Assembly (NCBI GenBank): GCA_963693315.1
Contig: OY856186.1
Span: forward strand, 90,650,047 to 90,714,046
Length of the DNA stretch: 64,000 nucleotides
Source of the DNA: Diogma glabrata
Lineage: Eukaryota; Arthropoda; Insecta; Diptera; Cylindrotomidae
Direction: 5' to 3'
This document shows, one piece after another, positions 34,335-45,761 of this stretch. Each line of letters opens with the position of its first letter. Positions within the stretch are counted from its first letter, which is position 1. A program made the position numbers and the translations under genes. The notes under the pieces are model-generated. The model did no database searches. It was not told the origin of the DNA and saw nothing but the letters and a program-made list of their open reading frames with translations.

Positions 34335-34782
34335 ATTCTAATATAAATGTCCATGCAAAATTACATTTGTCTGCAGGTTAACAGAACAATATTTTAATTT
34401 AAGTTTTCAGCGTTTTTTATAATAAATAAGGTACTTTTTGTCGACTTTGTCGGTGTTTTTGGATGCCAACGTTTCGGTAGCGGCTTTTGCTCTTTATATA
34501 TTAAGGCAAAATTAACAAAACTGCAGTCAAATTCTGTAACTGTGAAGCGTTGAAGTGATAAAAATTTCTTCGTTTCTTTTCATTAAAAAACTTATCATTT
34601 CACCGCTTCACAATTACAGAATTTGGCTGCTGGTGCTGGACAGAGCAAAGAAACAATTTTCATTTTCTTTCACTTTCAAAACGACAGCATCTAAAAAAAG
34701 CACCAAAAGTGCTTAAAATTTAATTATTATTCTGTTAACTTGTAAACAAAGATAATGTTACATGGACATCTATATTAGAATT
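34335..34782. repeat. 448-bp foldback element
   Basis: The outer arms (ATTCTAATATAAATGTCCATG at the left, inverted at the right end) and the inner arms (TCAAATTCTGTAACTGTGAAGCG at 34523, inverted near 34595-34625) pair along nearly the whole length with mismatches and small indels. There is no coding capacity. It is probably a foldback MITE. Confidence 0.65.
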
Positions 34783-34827
34783 AAAACTATGTTTATAACT
34801 TTTAATTACCATATTAATGTACATAAA

Positions 34828-34973
34828 CATTAGCTGCATTTCATGAAACAGTGTGATCCGGATCCGCTTAAGTTTTACATGTAATCTGAGATCCAAAAAC
34901 AAAGTTGGATCTCATTTTACATGTAAAACTTATGCGAATCCGGATCACACGGTTTCATGAAATGCAGCTAATG
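34828..34973. repeat. 146-bp hairpin (MITE-like)
   Basis: CATTAGCTGCATTTCATGAAA at the left end is the exact inverse of the right end. The arms continue through GTGTGATCCGGATCCGC...GCGAATCCGGATCACAC to a small loop. It lies 45 bp from the preceding foldback. Confidence 0.7.
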
Positions 34974-35514
34974 TCTTTTATATAAACAGAAATATCCATT
35001 CAAATAAAATCTAGAATATAAATTGGTTTAGTGCCCATCTCAATGTCGATTGTCGTCCAAACTCGTAGATCAGTAGAGTATGGAAAACAGTAAAATATGT
35101 GTTCGTAGAGCAAACTTCAAACTAAACAATATACACTAGAATTGAAAATTGAATAAAAACAACAATGTCTAACTTATGTAGATCTGATAAATGATGATGA
35201 AATTTCAACGTCAAATAGCATCGCTTCATATAGAAGAGAAATGGAGTTTTACTCTCACAAAAGTTGAACATATTCGAATTTCAAAATATTTGAATTGCAT
35301 AATTCAAATTACTTTTTCCTTAATTACTTGGGTTTAATTACTAAAACTATTAATTGATCGACGAAAAGGTTATCGAGGTTTATATCGATAAATGAATTAT
35401 TTGCTCACATATTCTCCTACTATTTCCCTGAATTTGCATTATATATAAAACTAGTTGATGAATAACGATGGAAAAGTTTTTTAATTAATATAAAAATGTG
35501 TATATGTATTTTAA

Positions 35515-35612
35515 AAAAATGTTTAAAAAAATGGAAAAAATGGAAAAATGACGGAAAAAATGGAAAAAATGGAAAGAACCAAAATAAATGGAAAAAATGG
35601 AAAAAATGGATT
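35515..35612. repeat. AAAAAATGG minisatellite, right
   Basis: Eight or so imperfect AAAAAATGGA units directly inside the right CGGGAGCCCTG terminus. Confidence 0.7.
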
Positions 35613-35626
35613 CAGCGGGAGCCCTG

Positions 35627-37971
35627 TATTACACATCACACTTTATTAAAATAAATCAATCAAAAGTAAATTCATGCAATTCAGACCGAGTGCACAGCAT
35701 TTGGAAAATAAGCTAAATTTTTTAACCTTTTCAACCAAACTCTTGTACCTGTGCAGTGTGCATCTAATATTGTAAGGAAATACATAATGTATTATTTAAA
35801 ATATTGAACGGATTGATAAAAATGACCATGCAGAAGGTGAAGGTATATAGACAAAACTATTTGGAATTATCGTTAATGATATTATTTTCCTCCCAGACAC
35901 ATGATAAAGGTAGCTCAAATTTGTATGATAAATAGAATAATAGAATGACCAATGACGAAGTTTCTTTAATTTACCGATCTTAAGAAATTGTTATTATTCC
36001 TATTGTTGAAAAGTGCAATTGCTATTGGTGCAACTTCGTGAGCTAATTAACAACAGTATCTTAAATATATTAACACTGCACGACTGCACCCCCGCCATAC
36101 CTTAACTTTTCTATATTTTATTTCCTTTTCAAATACCCAGCTACTCGGGTAGCCCGGGTATTTCAGAAATTAAATACTACCCGGGTACTTGCAAAGTCGA
36201 GTAATTTGGATACCCTAGGTGTAGAGTAGGACAGTCGCATGCGTCCGACACACACATCAGGAAGATAACGAAGAAATATCAAACATTGACTTCAAAAGGA
36301 AAATAACAAATTTTTTCTTATAATTCTGAGTCAATGTTTTAACATTAACCGTTCAACGGTTTTTTCTTTTTATATAAAAAACCGCAATCTTTTTCAATCG
36401 TATAGTATGATTCATAAAAGAAATACAAATTCATACATGCATGCATATAAAGTAAAAGTACGTGTTTATTTTAAATTAAACTAAATCAAAATAACGATTA
36501 TGTCGAGATAAATTTAAGAAACAGAATATTATGTATTGTATATTCAACTTATACACTTTTGTGTTTATCAATTTGAAACAATAAGAAATTGACAAACTTG
36601 GGACTCCATATATAGTTAAGCCAATATTTACTTGTACGAAATAGTGTCAAACTTTTTAGTTTTTTCATTTGCAGTTTTGTCAAGGAAAAGAAAATATTAC
36701 GGTAAAAAACGATAACAGTCCGTTCTATGGTCTGGTAGTGATAATGACAATTTTTTAACAAAGATTATTTTTGTATGAATCCTTTAATCGATTTCAAAAT
36801 TTTTAACTGATTGTACCTCATTTATTTTTCACAGAAAAACAATGAAATTAAAAAACGATATGCAAATGTTACATACGATGTTACTTAAAAAAAGATGTTA
36901 CTGTCATTATTCGTGTATAGAGCGATTTGTCTGCCGCAATAGCGCTACAAATGAGGGATAAGAGAAAAAATCACAAAAACTTTAAAAGGGATTCTATACA
37001 AAACACAACTTGAATAATTTTAAAAATTTTCAATAGTAATTTCCCAAGGACGGTGATACATAAATCGAAATAATTTCTTGCGAAAATTTCGAAAACAAGT
37101 TGATTGATAAAAGCTCGAGACCGTGGGTCGAGGGCTATTGTCAATGCGACTTGCTTGAGGAATTTTTCAAAAAATTATGAGAATTTATCACCGGTCGAGG
37201 GGAATTCGTTTAGAAAATTCTTTGCCATTTTTGATTTCTTTATATTTTTTTTTGTATTTTCTGCATTCAATATACGTTAATTGTTTTTATTTATTCTGGA
37301 TTACTATAAATCCATAGAGGCGTCAAACAATATTAATAGTATCGAAAATTGATACAATATCTTCACTATGAAAATTGTTTTGCAGGATTAAAACTTGTAT
37401 TCGTCAACAAATATTATTTTAAGACATTTATTAATTTATAATTCTATTAATTCATATTGCTCCGTACTGATGATAATAAGACTAGTTTACAAGAAAAATC
37501 TCCCTGAATACAACCCAACTTTTTTTATGGATTTGAACCGCTGAACACGAATATCATATTCATTTTTTTTAGGTTAGCTCTTGTTTTTGAGATATTCGCG
37601 AAAAACCAATTTTTTCGGTGAAAACAAATGTTAATCCGGTTTTTGGATATCATATTGTACAAAACAAACAAATTTAATATATTAATGAAACAACCCGAGT
37701 CGAACTTAAACTACGATTTAAGCAGTCGACATTCTCAAATGAACCTATTTTAGTCCTTTTCGTCCTTTATTGCCTTTAGAACTTAAGAACTTTTTATTCT
37801 CGATAAACTTATTAACTCCTACAAAATCTAAAAACATACTATTTAACATCTAATTAGAATCTCAAAAAACTATTTACAGTCTACTTATTCTTATGTCGTG
37901 CTATTTTGCAAAAAAGAATTGATCTGAGATCAAAAAAATTAGCTGTCAGATCAAATTAGCTGTCAGTTTGT
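35627..37971. other. AT-rich spacer without a gene
   Basis: Only short, biased open frames. At 36133-36215 there are several CCCGGGTA/TACTCGGGTA palindromic motifs, resembling the subterminal sequence of the hAT-like MITE near 56050 but without matching ends; this is possibly a solo fragment. Confidence 0.45.
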
Positions 37972-38369
37972 GTTCTTTGGCAAAAAAAGATTGATTTTTA
38001 TTTTGATATAGATCAAGTTTTAAAAATCTAGATTTTTTGGTAGATTTTACAAATACATTGAAATATTATTTTTAATTGTCAAATTTATGTAAAAAAAACC
38101 GCCATTTTAATTATTATTATTATTTTGTTTTAAAATAATTTATTATTATTTAAATTATTTAAATTACTAATTAATAATAAAGTTATTACAAATAAAATGA
38201 TAAAACGTAAAATCTATCATTTTCAAATGTAAACATAACCAAACATATCAAGTGACAGAACAAAAAGTCAAAACAATTTACTACTACATTTACAAAAGTA
38301 GATTGATTTATTTTATGCTATTCGGTGGCAAGTAAATAAATCAATCTTTTTTCCATCAAGCCAAAGAAC
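37972..38369. mobile_element. MITE-like inverted-repeat element
   Basis: GTTCTTTGGC...AAAAAAGATTGATTT at the left is inverted at the right as AAATCAATCTTTTTT...GCCAAAGAAC. The interior is AT-rich and non-coding. The duplication is not clear. Confidence 0.45.
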
Positions 38370-38594
38370 GCGACATTAAAATACTACTTTACACCTAAAT
38401 AAGCCTGTTTTTCAACACCTTACTAAGTACTTATCATATCCTAAGAACTTAAAAAGTCCTATCAATTCTATCAATGTACAAAATTACATCTTATTTGAAT
38501 CTTCAAAAACTATTTACGATTCCGATCTTATTTCACATCAAACCCGACAAACATTTTTATACATGAAGATAGCGCTCGTATATTTAAGTTCTAA

Positions 38595-39210
38595 AGCTCA
38601 GTATCCTGCTCGAGCGAAGCTAAAAATTCCATATAAATTTGACGTGAAATTTAGCTCTTAAAAAATAAAATAAAAAATTTTGCTAATGAGTTCGCTGATC
38701 AGTATGCTGCTCGACGCGGAAATAATTTCAAAATGATAGTTTGCGCATTGTAATATAGATGGCTCTACTACAATATCTACACGGTTTTCGCAGCAAATTA
38801 AATGCACGAGACATTAAATTGAACGCTAAATTTTGACATTTTTATTGTATTTTGTAATTGTGCGTTTAATGTAATTGTGTGTTTAAAGTATAAATGTGCC
38901 TTTGTAAAAAAAAATTATCCTTTTTAGTTTTCAAAATGTATTTTGAAGCCGAATATTTAGATGATTCGTATTTTGAAAACGTTTTCGAGAGTGCCAATAA
39001 CGAAATAAATAATGATGCTCTTGAGGTTGAGCGTGTAGATCAAATTAAAAGGAAAAAAAGACTGAAAATGGGTTAATGGCTAAAATGTCAGACAACTGTC
39101 AAAACTTATCTCTACACAAATGTCTACATACATTTTTTAGCTTCAGTTTTATCTGTATTTTTGTGGAGACCTTGTTAAAATTTAGCTTCGCTCGAGCAGA
39201 ATACTGAGCA
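38595..39210 (+). mobile_element. PIF/Harbinger-like MITE with 3-bp TAA duplication
   Basis: The left terminus AGCTCAGTATCCTGCTCGAG, followed by CGAAGCTAAA, is inverted at the right end (TTTAGCTTCG CTCGAGCAGAATACTGAGCA). TAA flanks both ends (38592-38594 and 39211-39213), which fits the three-base target of PIF/Harbinger elements. It contains one short ORF and a second copy of the terminal motif near 38697-38718. Confidence 0.6.
38894..39076 (+). CDS. Short acidic-then-basic ORF inside the Harbinger-like MITE
   Basis: 60 codons. The part from Met-15 (MYFEAEYLDD) is acidic and ends in a basic KRKKRLKM. Several Harbinger transposases start with an acidic stretch, so this may be a leftover of the parental transposase N terminus. 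There is no recognisable domain and it could be chance. Confidence 0.2.
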   Translation: MCLCKKKLSFLVFKMYFEAEYLDDSYFENVFESANNEINNDALEVERVDQIKRKKRLKMG

Positions 39211-39793
39211 TAAACTGGAAATGTATGAGTGTGATTTTGTTTGTAAAGGATGCGTCCATTTTTTCGCCATTTTTTTAATGATACAATTTAAAAGACCAAA
39301 ATTCAGAAATCAAAAAATTTAAATATTTGAATTATGTGTAGAAAATAATACTAATTTTCCATAAATTTCTCAGTATTATGAAAATTTAAATCAAAATATC
39401 GATAAATTGATATGAAACAAGACAAATAAAATATATTAAAACAATATTATATTTTTTTTAAATCACTAAAATTAATTATTAAGAGGGCCTAATTGTTTAG
39501 CGAGATTATTTATATTAGATTAACCCAAAAATTTCTTTCGCACATAATTTTATATAACATTAAACTATTCAATTCTATTAAATGCATATAAATTATTTCC
39601 TAAAATGTTAAATAAATCCAGCCATATTAGAATACATATATAAAAATACGTTTTATTTTTCTATATTCTTATATTTCTTGTTCTTTCTTTTCTTTTGTTT
39701 ATTTTTATTATCGCATCAAACAATTTTTTTTCTTTTCGTTTTTTAATATTACGGAAAAGACCGAAAGAATTTTTTTTTAATGTCTATTTCTCT

Positions 39794-41193
39794 TATACGT
39801 ACGTATAAAACGTATAAAACGTACAGTATAAAACACACAATTATATACGTTTTATACCGTATAAAAGTAAAATCCTCAGTCGATAAAAATACATTTATAT
39901 AAAATTATCGCGGGCGTATTATTCATCGTACTCGTGATATTTAATATTTATACAGCTTAGTTTTCTGAACTAATAGGAACAGTTGCTTTAGAAAATATAA
40001 AGTCGTCATGATAGTTTCTTACCCAACTATTCCTGTTAGTTCAGAAAACTTTCCACATTTTCAAAATATAATATAATTAGTCTGCAACAAAATATAATTA
40101 GTCTGCAACAATTTGACATTTCCAACCGTACCTATATTATTCATCAATGACCACAATTGAATTCGCTCAATAAACTTTTCACTATACTTTTCCGTTTGAC
40201 GTAAATACATATTTTAACTATTACAACTTTTGTATAAAAACAATATTTGCTGCAACAACCTGATATTTTCAAACTGTACCTATTAATTAGATGTGGTGCA
40301 ACCCGGATTCACACTACAAAATTTCTTTAAAACATCTCTCTAAAAATCCCTGATAATTTCCCTAATTGCTATGAAAAAACGACTTTTATCCTGCAACAAC
40401 ATAATATTTTAAATGCCTTATTAGATAGAGAGTAGTTGAAGCTGGATTGAACCATAAATTATAAATTCAATAACATTTCATGATACTAAATAATAAATTT
40501 TATAAGCCAAATGTTTCTAATTCAAAATGTTTCCGATTAAGTAAATGTTTGTCAAAAAAATTTGGAATCAAAATTCATTTACACTTATAATAATCAAGCT
40601 CCTGGCCTTACATTTAAATGCCAACCATCAAGATTTCTCTACATTCAATCTTACTGCTCATTATCATTTAAACTTTTTTAAGCAAAATAAATATCCCATT
40701 TTTTTTACAATTTTCTGATACATCGAATATATCGTCCCTGCGGTTCTTTTCATGGATGAAAGCTATTTTCTGAAACAAAAAATTTTAAAATCGCTCTAGT
40801 AGTTTTCATCGGTTGTTACGGTTGGTTAGTACACAGACTAGCATTTTTGTTTGCTTTTTAAGAATTTGTATAAAACTTTAATTGTTTATTTTTATTGTTT
40901 TAATATAGAGGTATCAAAGGACCTTTTCGAAAGAATAAGAAAAGAAAATGCCAAACAAATAGTTTTTTTTATAAATTATAAAATATATAAATAATTTATA
41001 ACTACCTAATTATATTTTTACTGAATATAAAAATTAAAATTATAATTAATATCTGAACTAAGAAGTACTTTTAATTTTTTATGAATGAATTTCAGAAACA
41101 AAAACATATTATACGTTTTATACGTTATATACGTTTAATACGTTTTATACGTCACGTTTTATACGTGTAACGTATCAAACGTTTTATACGTGT
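39794..41193. mobile_element. Possible element bounded by inverted ACGTATAAAA repeat blocks
   Basis: The left block 39794-39868 is rich in CGTATAAAA. The right block 41110-41193 is rich in the inverse TTTTATACG, followed by AACAACCC. The interior is AT-rich without ORFs. The arrangement suggests subterminal transposase-binding repeats, but exact ends and a duplication were not found. Confidence 0.35.
39961..40048. repeat. 88-nt hairpin with a 25-bp stem
   Basis: The 25 bases from 39961 (TTTTCTGAACTAA, then TAGGAACAGTTG) pair with those ending at 40048, with one mismatch and one G-U pair, around a loop of about 38 nt. Size and shape fit a miniature MITE or a microRNA precursor; nothing separates the two here. 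Confidence 0.5.
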
Positions 41194-41199
41194 ATATTA

Positions 41200-43690
41200 A
41201 CAACCCTGAAAAAAAGTGATACTTAAATACTCTAAATTCTAAATAGTAGAATTTGTAAGTTTTAAAGAGTAGTTAAATTTCGACTCGGGAAGTGCATAGT
41301 AAATATGCTAACCAACATTTGGAACTTTGATTTCTGATTTTTTGTAAAAATTCATCAAGGGTTCTCGAAGTTACAGTCAAAAAAGTTGAAAAAAAAACGA
41401 AAATCTCACGTTTTTTAAATATTCCATATTCAACGCCATAAATTTTGAACAAACAATGATTGTAAAACTTTATTTCTAAGACATTTGCTTCGAGTTTCCA
41501 AATGGAAATTCCTCATTACTTCACTAGTAATTATTTTACAAATTTGACACGCAACGCGAACTGCATAATAAACAGAACAACCCAAAACACACTTAACGTG
41601 ACACTTTACGTGGTCTCTGAAGCAAGACAAAATATTACTAAAGACACGAATATTATTCTTAGTCAGATTGCTAGAATATTACATCACCATATAGAGGAAA
41701 AGAGGAAAATTAATAATTTGACACGCTAAACTTAGCTAATAAACTACGTAGTCTGTGAAATACGCTGGCTAGATGAGCTTTAAAGTATAAAGCCTGAAGT
41801 GGATTTTGCCACACAGGTGAGTAATATGGTCCAATCTTGTTGATGTAGATTTAACAGCTCACATGCTATATAACGAACATGTTTACCTTTCCAATAAACT
41901 CTGAATCGTTGTCAAATTTTACCTATTGATCGTTTCATAGACCACAGTCTGCTATTGAATGGTATTTTAACATTTGGGATGGTAATCGTTTATCTGAGTT
42001 AAAATACTATTACTCTAGTCTTAGTCTATAGTTCACTGCCGTATCACAAACGAACAGTATGTTGTTACATTGAAAACTTTTGTATGTGTGTGTGTATATA
42101 GTGATAATTAATTTTATTCTATTTTGTTTTATTTATACCCAAAGTTATTTTTGAAAAGTTCCGTTGTCTAATAATATATACAATTTAATTAATTTGGCAA
42201 GATATAAACATATAAATAACAAAATAACACCACCATGATAAATAAAAAAAATTACTCAATTTTGCAAAAACTATTGTTGCAAAAATAAAAATTTATGATA
42301 TATAAAAATAAATATATGGGTATTTAATTAATTTTGACTTCAAACAAATGTATACCTATTATATACACGAATTAAACAACGTGTTAAGTCCCGTTATGGT
42401 TATACATATTAACTAAGGTATTCGAGATAACACAGTAAGAGTTTGTAATAGGATTGGATCGGTTCGTTTAGTTTATACCAGCGCACACTTGAACTATCTT
42501 AGTACATACTCAAAACAATGAAACGAATGTAAAAACTATGTGGTGTTGGAGCTATAATTCACTAGACTTAAATTTAAATAGATTTTGAATTGACTAGGAT
42601 TTTGTAAGTAGCAAAGCAATTAAACCGAAGGTATTAAAACTATCATTTAAATTATTATTCAATTCGAAAGCATATTTGGCTTTGTCTCAATAAACTTTTC
42701 GGGTCATTCCAGATAAACTCTTATTCTCGTATTGCTTGTTGGATTTGAACTTACACTCATTAGTAATACTGAAGCAAACCATTTGTGGTAGACACACTAT
42801 CAATTACGTGGCCGTCGGTTGTACGTTACGTTGGTTAATGTTACGTTACTTTGAAATTGTTTTAAAATGTCATTTAAAAAATTTAATATGTCACATATTT
42901 TGCACATTTTTGTCTATAATAATTATTATTACTTTTATAACTGCAATATTTCAAATATTTTAATAGAAAATTCTATGAACATAACTTTATACATGCGTGG
43001 TTAAAACTTACACAGTACATACTGTATTTTATGAACGTAAAATGTGAATTTTATTTGAGGATATGATATTAAAGATATTTAATGAATTCGAATTATCTTT
43101 AGTGGTATTTATTAATTGCAGTTGTGTTATGCATGATATAAAATGATATAACGTCAAAATAGCTCATCATTGCATAATTTATAGCAAACTACACTTGAAC
43201 GGATTATGGCTTGAATGGTATGGAAAATGTGCACGGTATAATGTTTCATTATGGCAGCTCAGTTTCTTAGGTAAATTATTTTAATCTTTTAATACATTTG
43301 AGAACGATTTGCACATCAAACGTATGCGTTCATATATAATGCAATCATAGACGTCGTGTGTTTCAGAAACAACGGTTAAGATATGTTCTTTTGGTCGCAG
43401 TGATGAACTTTGAAACACTGACATTTTTTAGGAAAAGTTTGTAACAGTAGAATCGCAACAGTTTTGATTAATAAATAAAACGAAACATGTGAAAAATGAC
43501 AATAGTAATATTTTTAAAAAAAAACGTTCAACTACTGATGCTAGATAGTATTTTTCAAGTTTACGACCGCCAATGAGACCGTAAAGTAATCACTTTTCGG
43601 TTGATCGAAATCATTCCCATCTATCCAAATTATTTTATATTTGTTAATAACTTCAGTTTATTAAACAGTTGTTGTTGCAATTTATGACAA
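41200..43690. other. AT-rich spacer without a gene
   Basis: No coding feature or clear repeat was recognised. The open frames are under 80 codons, strongly biased in composition and without motifs. Confidence 0.5.
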
Positions 43691-43882
43691 ATACAGTAAT
43701 ACCCCGTTTAACGTCAAGGATGCGTTCCAAAATTCCTTAACGTTATGCAAATCAACGTTAAACGGGGTATGGGTGTCGTACAAAACGATGAGATAGGTGC
43801 TTAATTGTTAATTTTTTCGTCAATTTTTCTTCCTTTTCAATAATTATTAACTGATTAAGTAGAATATTTCGTGCATTTTTCT

Positions 43883-43975
43883 CCATGTCCGAGGCCGCTT
43901 GGAGCGGGCGTCTGTCTTAAATCAAGCGGCATGCTATATGAATTTATGAAAAGATTATTGACCTTGAATCGGACC
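43883..43975 (+). mobile_element. RTE fragment D, left piece (5' UTR)
   Basis: Matches the 5' UTR of copy A around 22517-22622 (GGAGCGGGCGTCTGTCTT, then AATCAAGCGGC and GCTATAT). It stops at GAATCGGACC, where copy B begins, and continues at 51333. Confidence 0.65.
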
Positions 43976-45761
43976 TCTCTCTCTTTCTGGCGTTTACATC
44001 CCATGGAGGAATTTTGCCATCTGTGCAATCAGCTTCCAACCATCTCGTACCATGACCAGTTGACCCCAGTTTCAACATCCTATATCACGAAGGTCTTGGA
44101 TGATGTCATCACGCCAGCGTTGTCTAGGTCTTCCTCTTCGACGAACACCAGCTGGTTGTTGTTGTGACACTTTTTTATCATTCTATCTAATGGAGCCTTT
44201 TAATACATCGCAGCCTCCAAGAAGCTGTCTGATTTCATGATTCATTCGGATTCTATACTGATTTTCAGCAACATTACATGGACCATAAATTGTTCGTATG
44301 ACCTTCCTCTCGAATGTTGATAAAATTCTACAATCGGAGGAAGTCAGTGTCCAGCTTTCACTTCCAAATGTAATCACAGGTCGCTTTGTAAAGTGTGAGT
44401 TTACAGGACCGCGAAAGATGTTTTGATCGCAGAAGTTTTGAGTATGCGTAGAAAACTCTGTATGTGACAGAGATACGGGCTTTGATATCTGCCTGCTTGT
44501 CATTTGACGATGTTATTACAGACCCGAGGTATTTGAAGTTTTCCACGTGTTCCACTTCATAGTCGCCAGTATCCAGATTTCCGGGAGGTATGTTCTTAGA
44601 TGTTGCTAACACTTTAGTTTTGCCGGTGTTGATGCATAATCCAAGTCGTTTAGCATTTCTTTCAAGCTGAGAGAGACTATTCTTAATATCGCTCGTTCTA
44701 CGCCCGAGAAGCACAATATCATCTGCCTAGCCAAGTACTTGACTAGATTTGTTATATATGCAGTTTTGTGTCTCAATTCGGCTTTTTCTTATCGCGTACT
44801 CCAGCGCTAAATTAAACAGTACGTGCGCGAGTGCATCACCTTGTCGAACACCTGATGTTACACCGAAAGGGTCATAAACTGACCCTTCGATTACTATTCT
44901 ACAATTTGATCCCGATGTTGTAAGTTTGCACAGAGAAACAAGTTTCTCTGGGATATCAAGGCATATGAGTGCGGACCAAAGGTTGTCGCGAATGATACTA
45001 TCATATGCTTGCTTGAAATCAACGTAGAGCTGGTGAATGCTTATGTAGTACTCCCAACATTTTTCCAGAATCATCCTTAATGTAAAACATTGATATGTGG
45101 TTGAACGGTTGGGACGAAAACCACACTGATAGTCACCGATGATAGATTCGGCGAACTGAATGAGTCGAGCAAGTACGACATTAGCTAGTATTTTATATGC
45201 AGTGTTTAACAGTGCGATGCCACGATAATTCGCACACTTTAGACGGTCACCTTTTTTATGTAGCAGAACAATGAGAGCTCTTTTCCATTCAGCAGATAGT
45301 TTTTCTTGGTCCCAGATTGCAAGAAATTTTTCAAAAGTTCTGCGAGAATTCCATCGAAACCTGGTGATTTGCCATTTTTCAGTTTTTTAATGGCAGCTTC
45401 CAATTCTTCTATTGCTGGGTAAGGGACAAAAATCTCCTCAGTTGATGAAACAATTGCTCGAATAGGATGAATTTTTTTTTTTTTTTACTTTATTTATTTA
45501 TTTTTTTTTTACGATTTATATGTTTTACATTTACACTAAGATTACATTATTTGCTAACATATAGCTCAAGTATTATTATTTATCGTCTACAAAAGCACAT
45601 AGTGTGCTTATCCGTAGACATTTAAAGTTGTATTATTTTATTTTTATTTTGATTTTGAGTACATATTGTATTTTATCAGTTTTTAAGTTGTTGATTTGCA
45701 TTTTTCCTATTTTTACATCTTTTATCAGTTAGTTATTACAATTTCTTATAAAATTATATAA

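Larger units (their letters stand above)
30471..35626 (-). mobile_element. Decayed hAT-like element (tentative) with internal insertions
   Basis: CAGGGCTCCCG at 30471-30481 is inverted as CGGGAGCCCTG at 35616-35626; CAGGG-type termini are usual for hAT elements. AAAAAATGG-type repeats lie just inside each end. Between them lie a transposase-like remnant, a LINE remnant and two foldbacks. No matching 8-bp duplication is visible (TCTCTGAC left, TATTACAC right). The two ends may therefore belong to different copies. Confidence 0.4.

Noticed and set aside
30471..35626. A single complete hAT element with target duplication
   Set aside because: The termini are inverted copies, but the flanking 8-mers differ (TCTCTGAC and TATTACAC), so only a tentative element is reported.
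45469..45474. Firm target duplication GAATTT for the CR1-type LINE
   Set aside because: It overlaps the terminal T-run, so it cannot be separated from the poly(A) tail; kept only as tentative.
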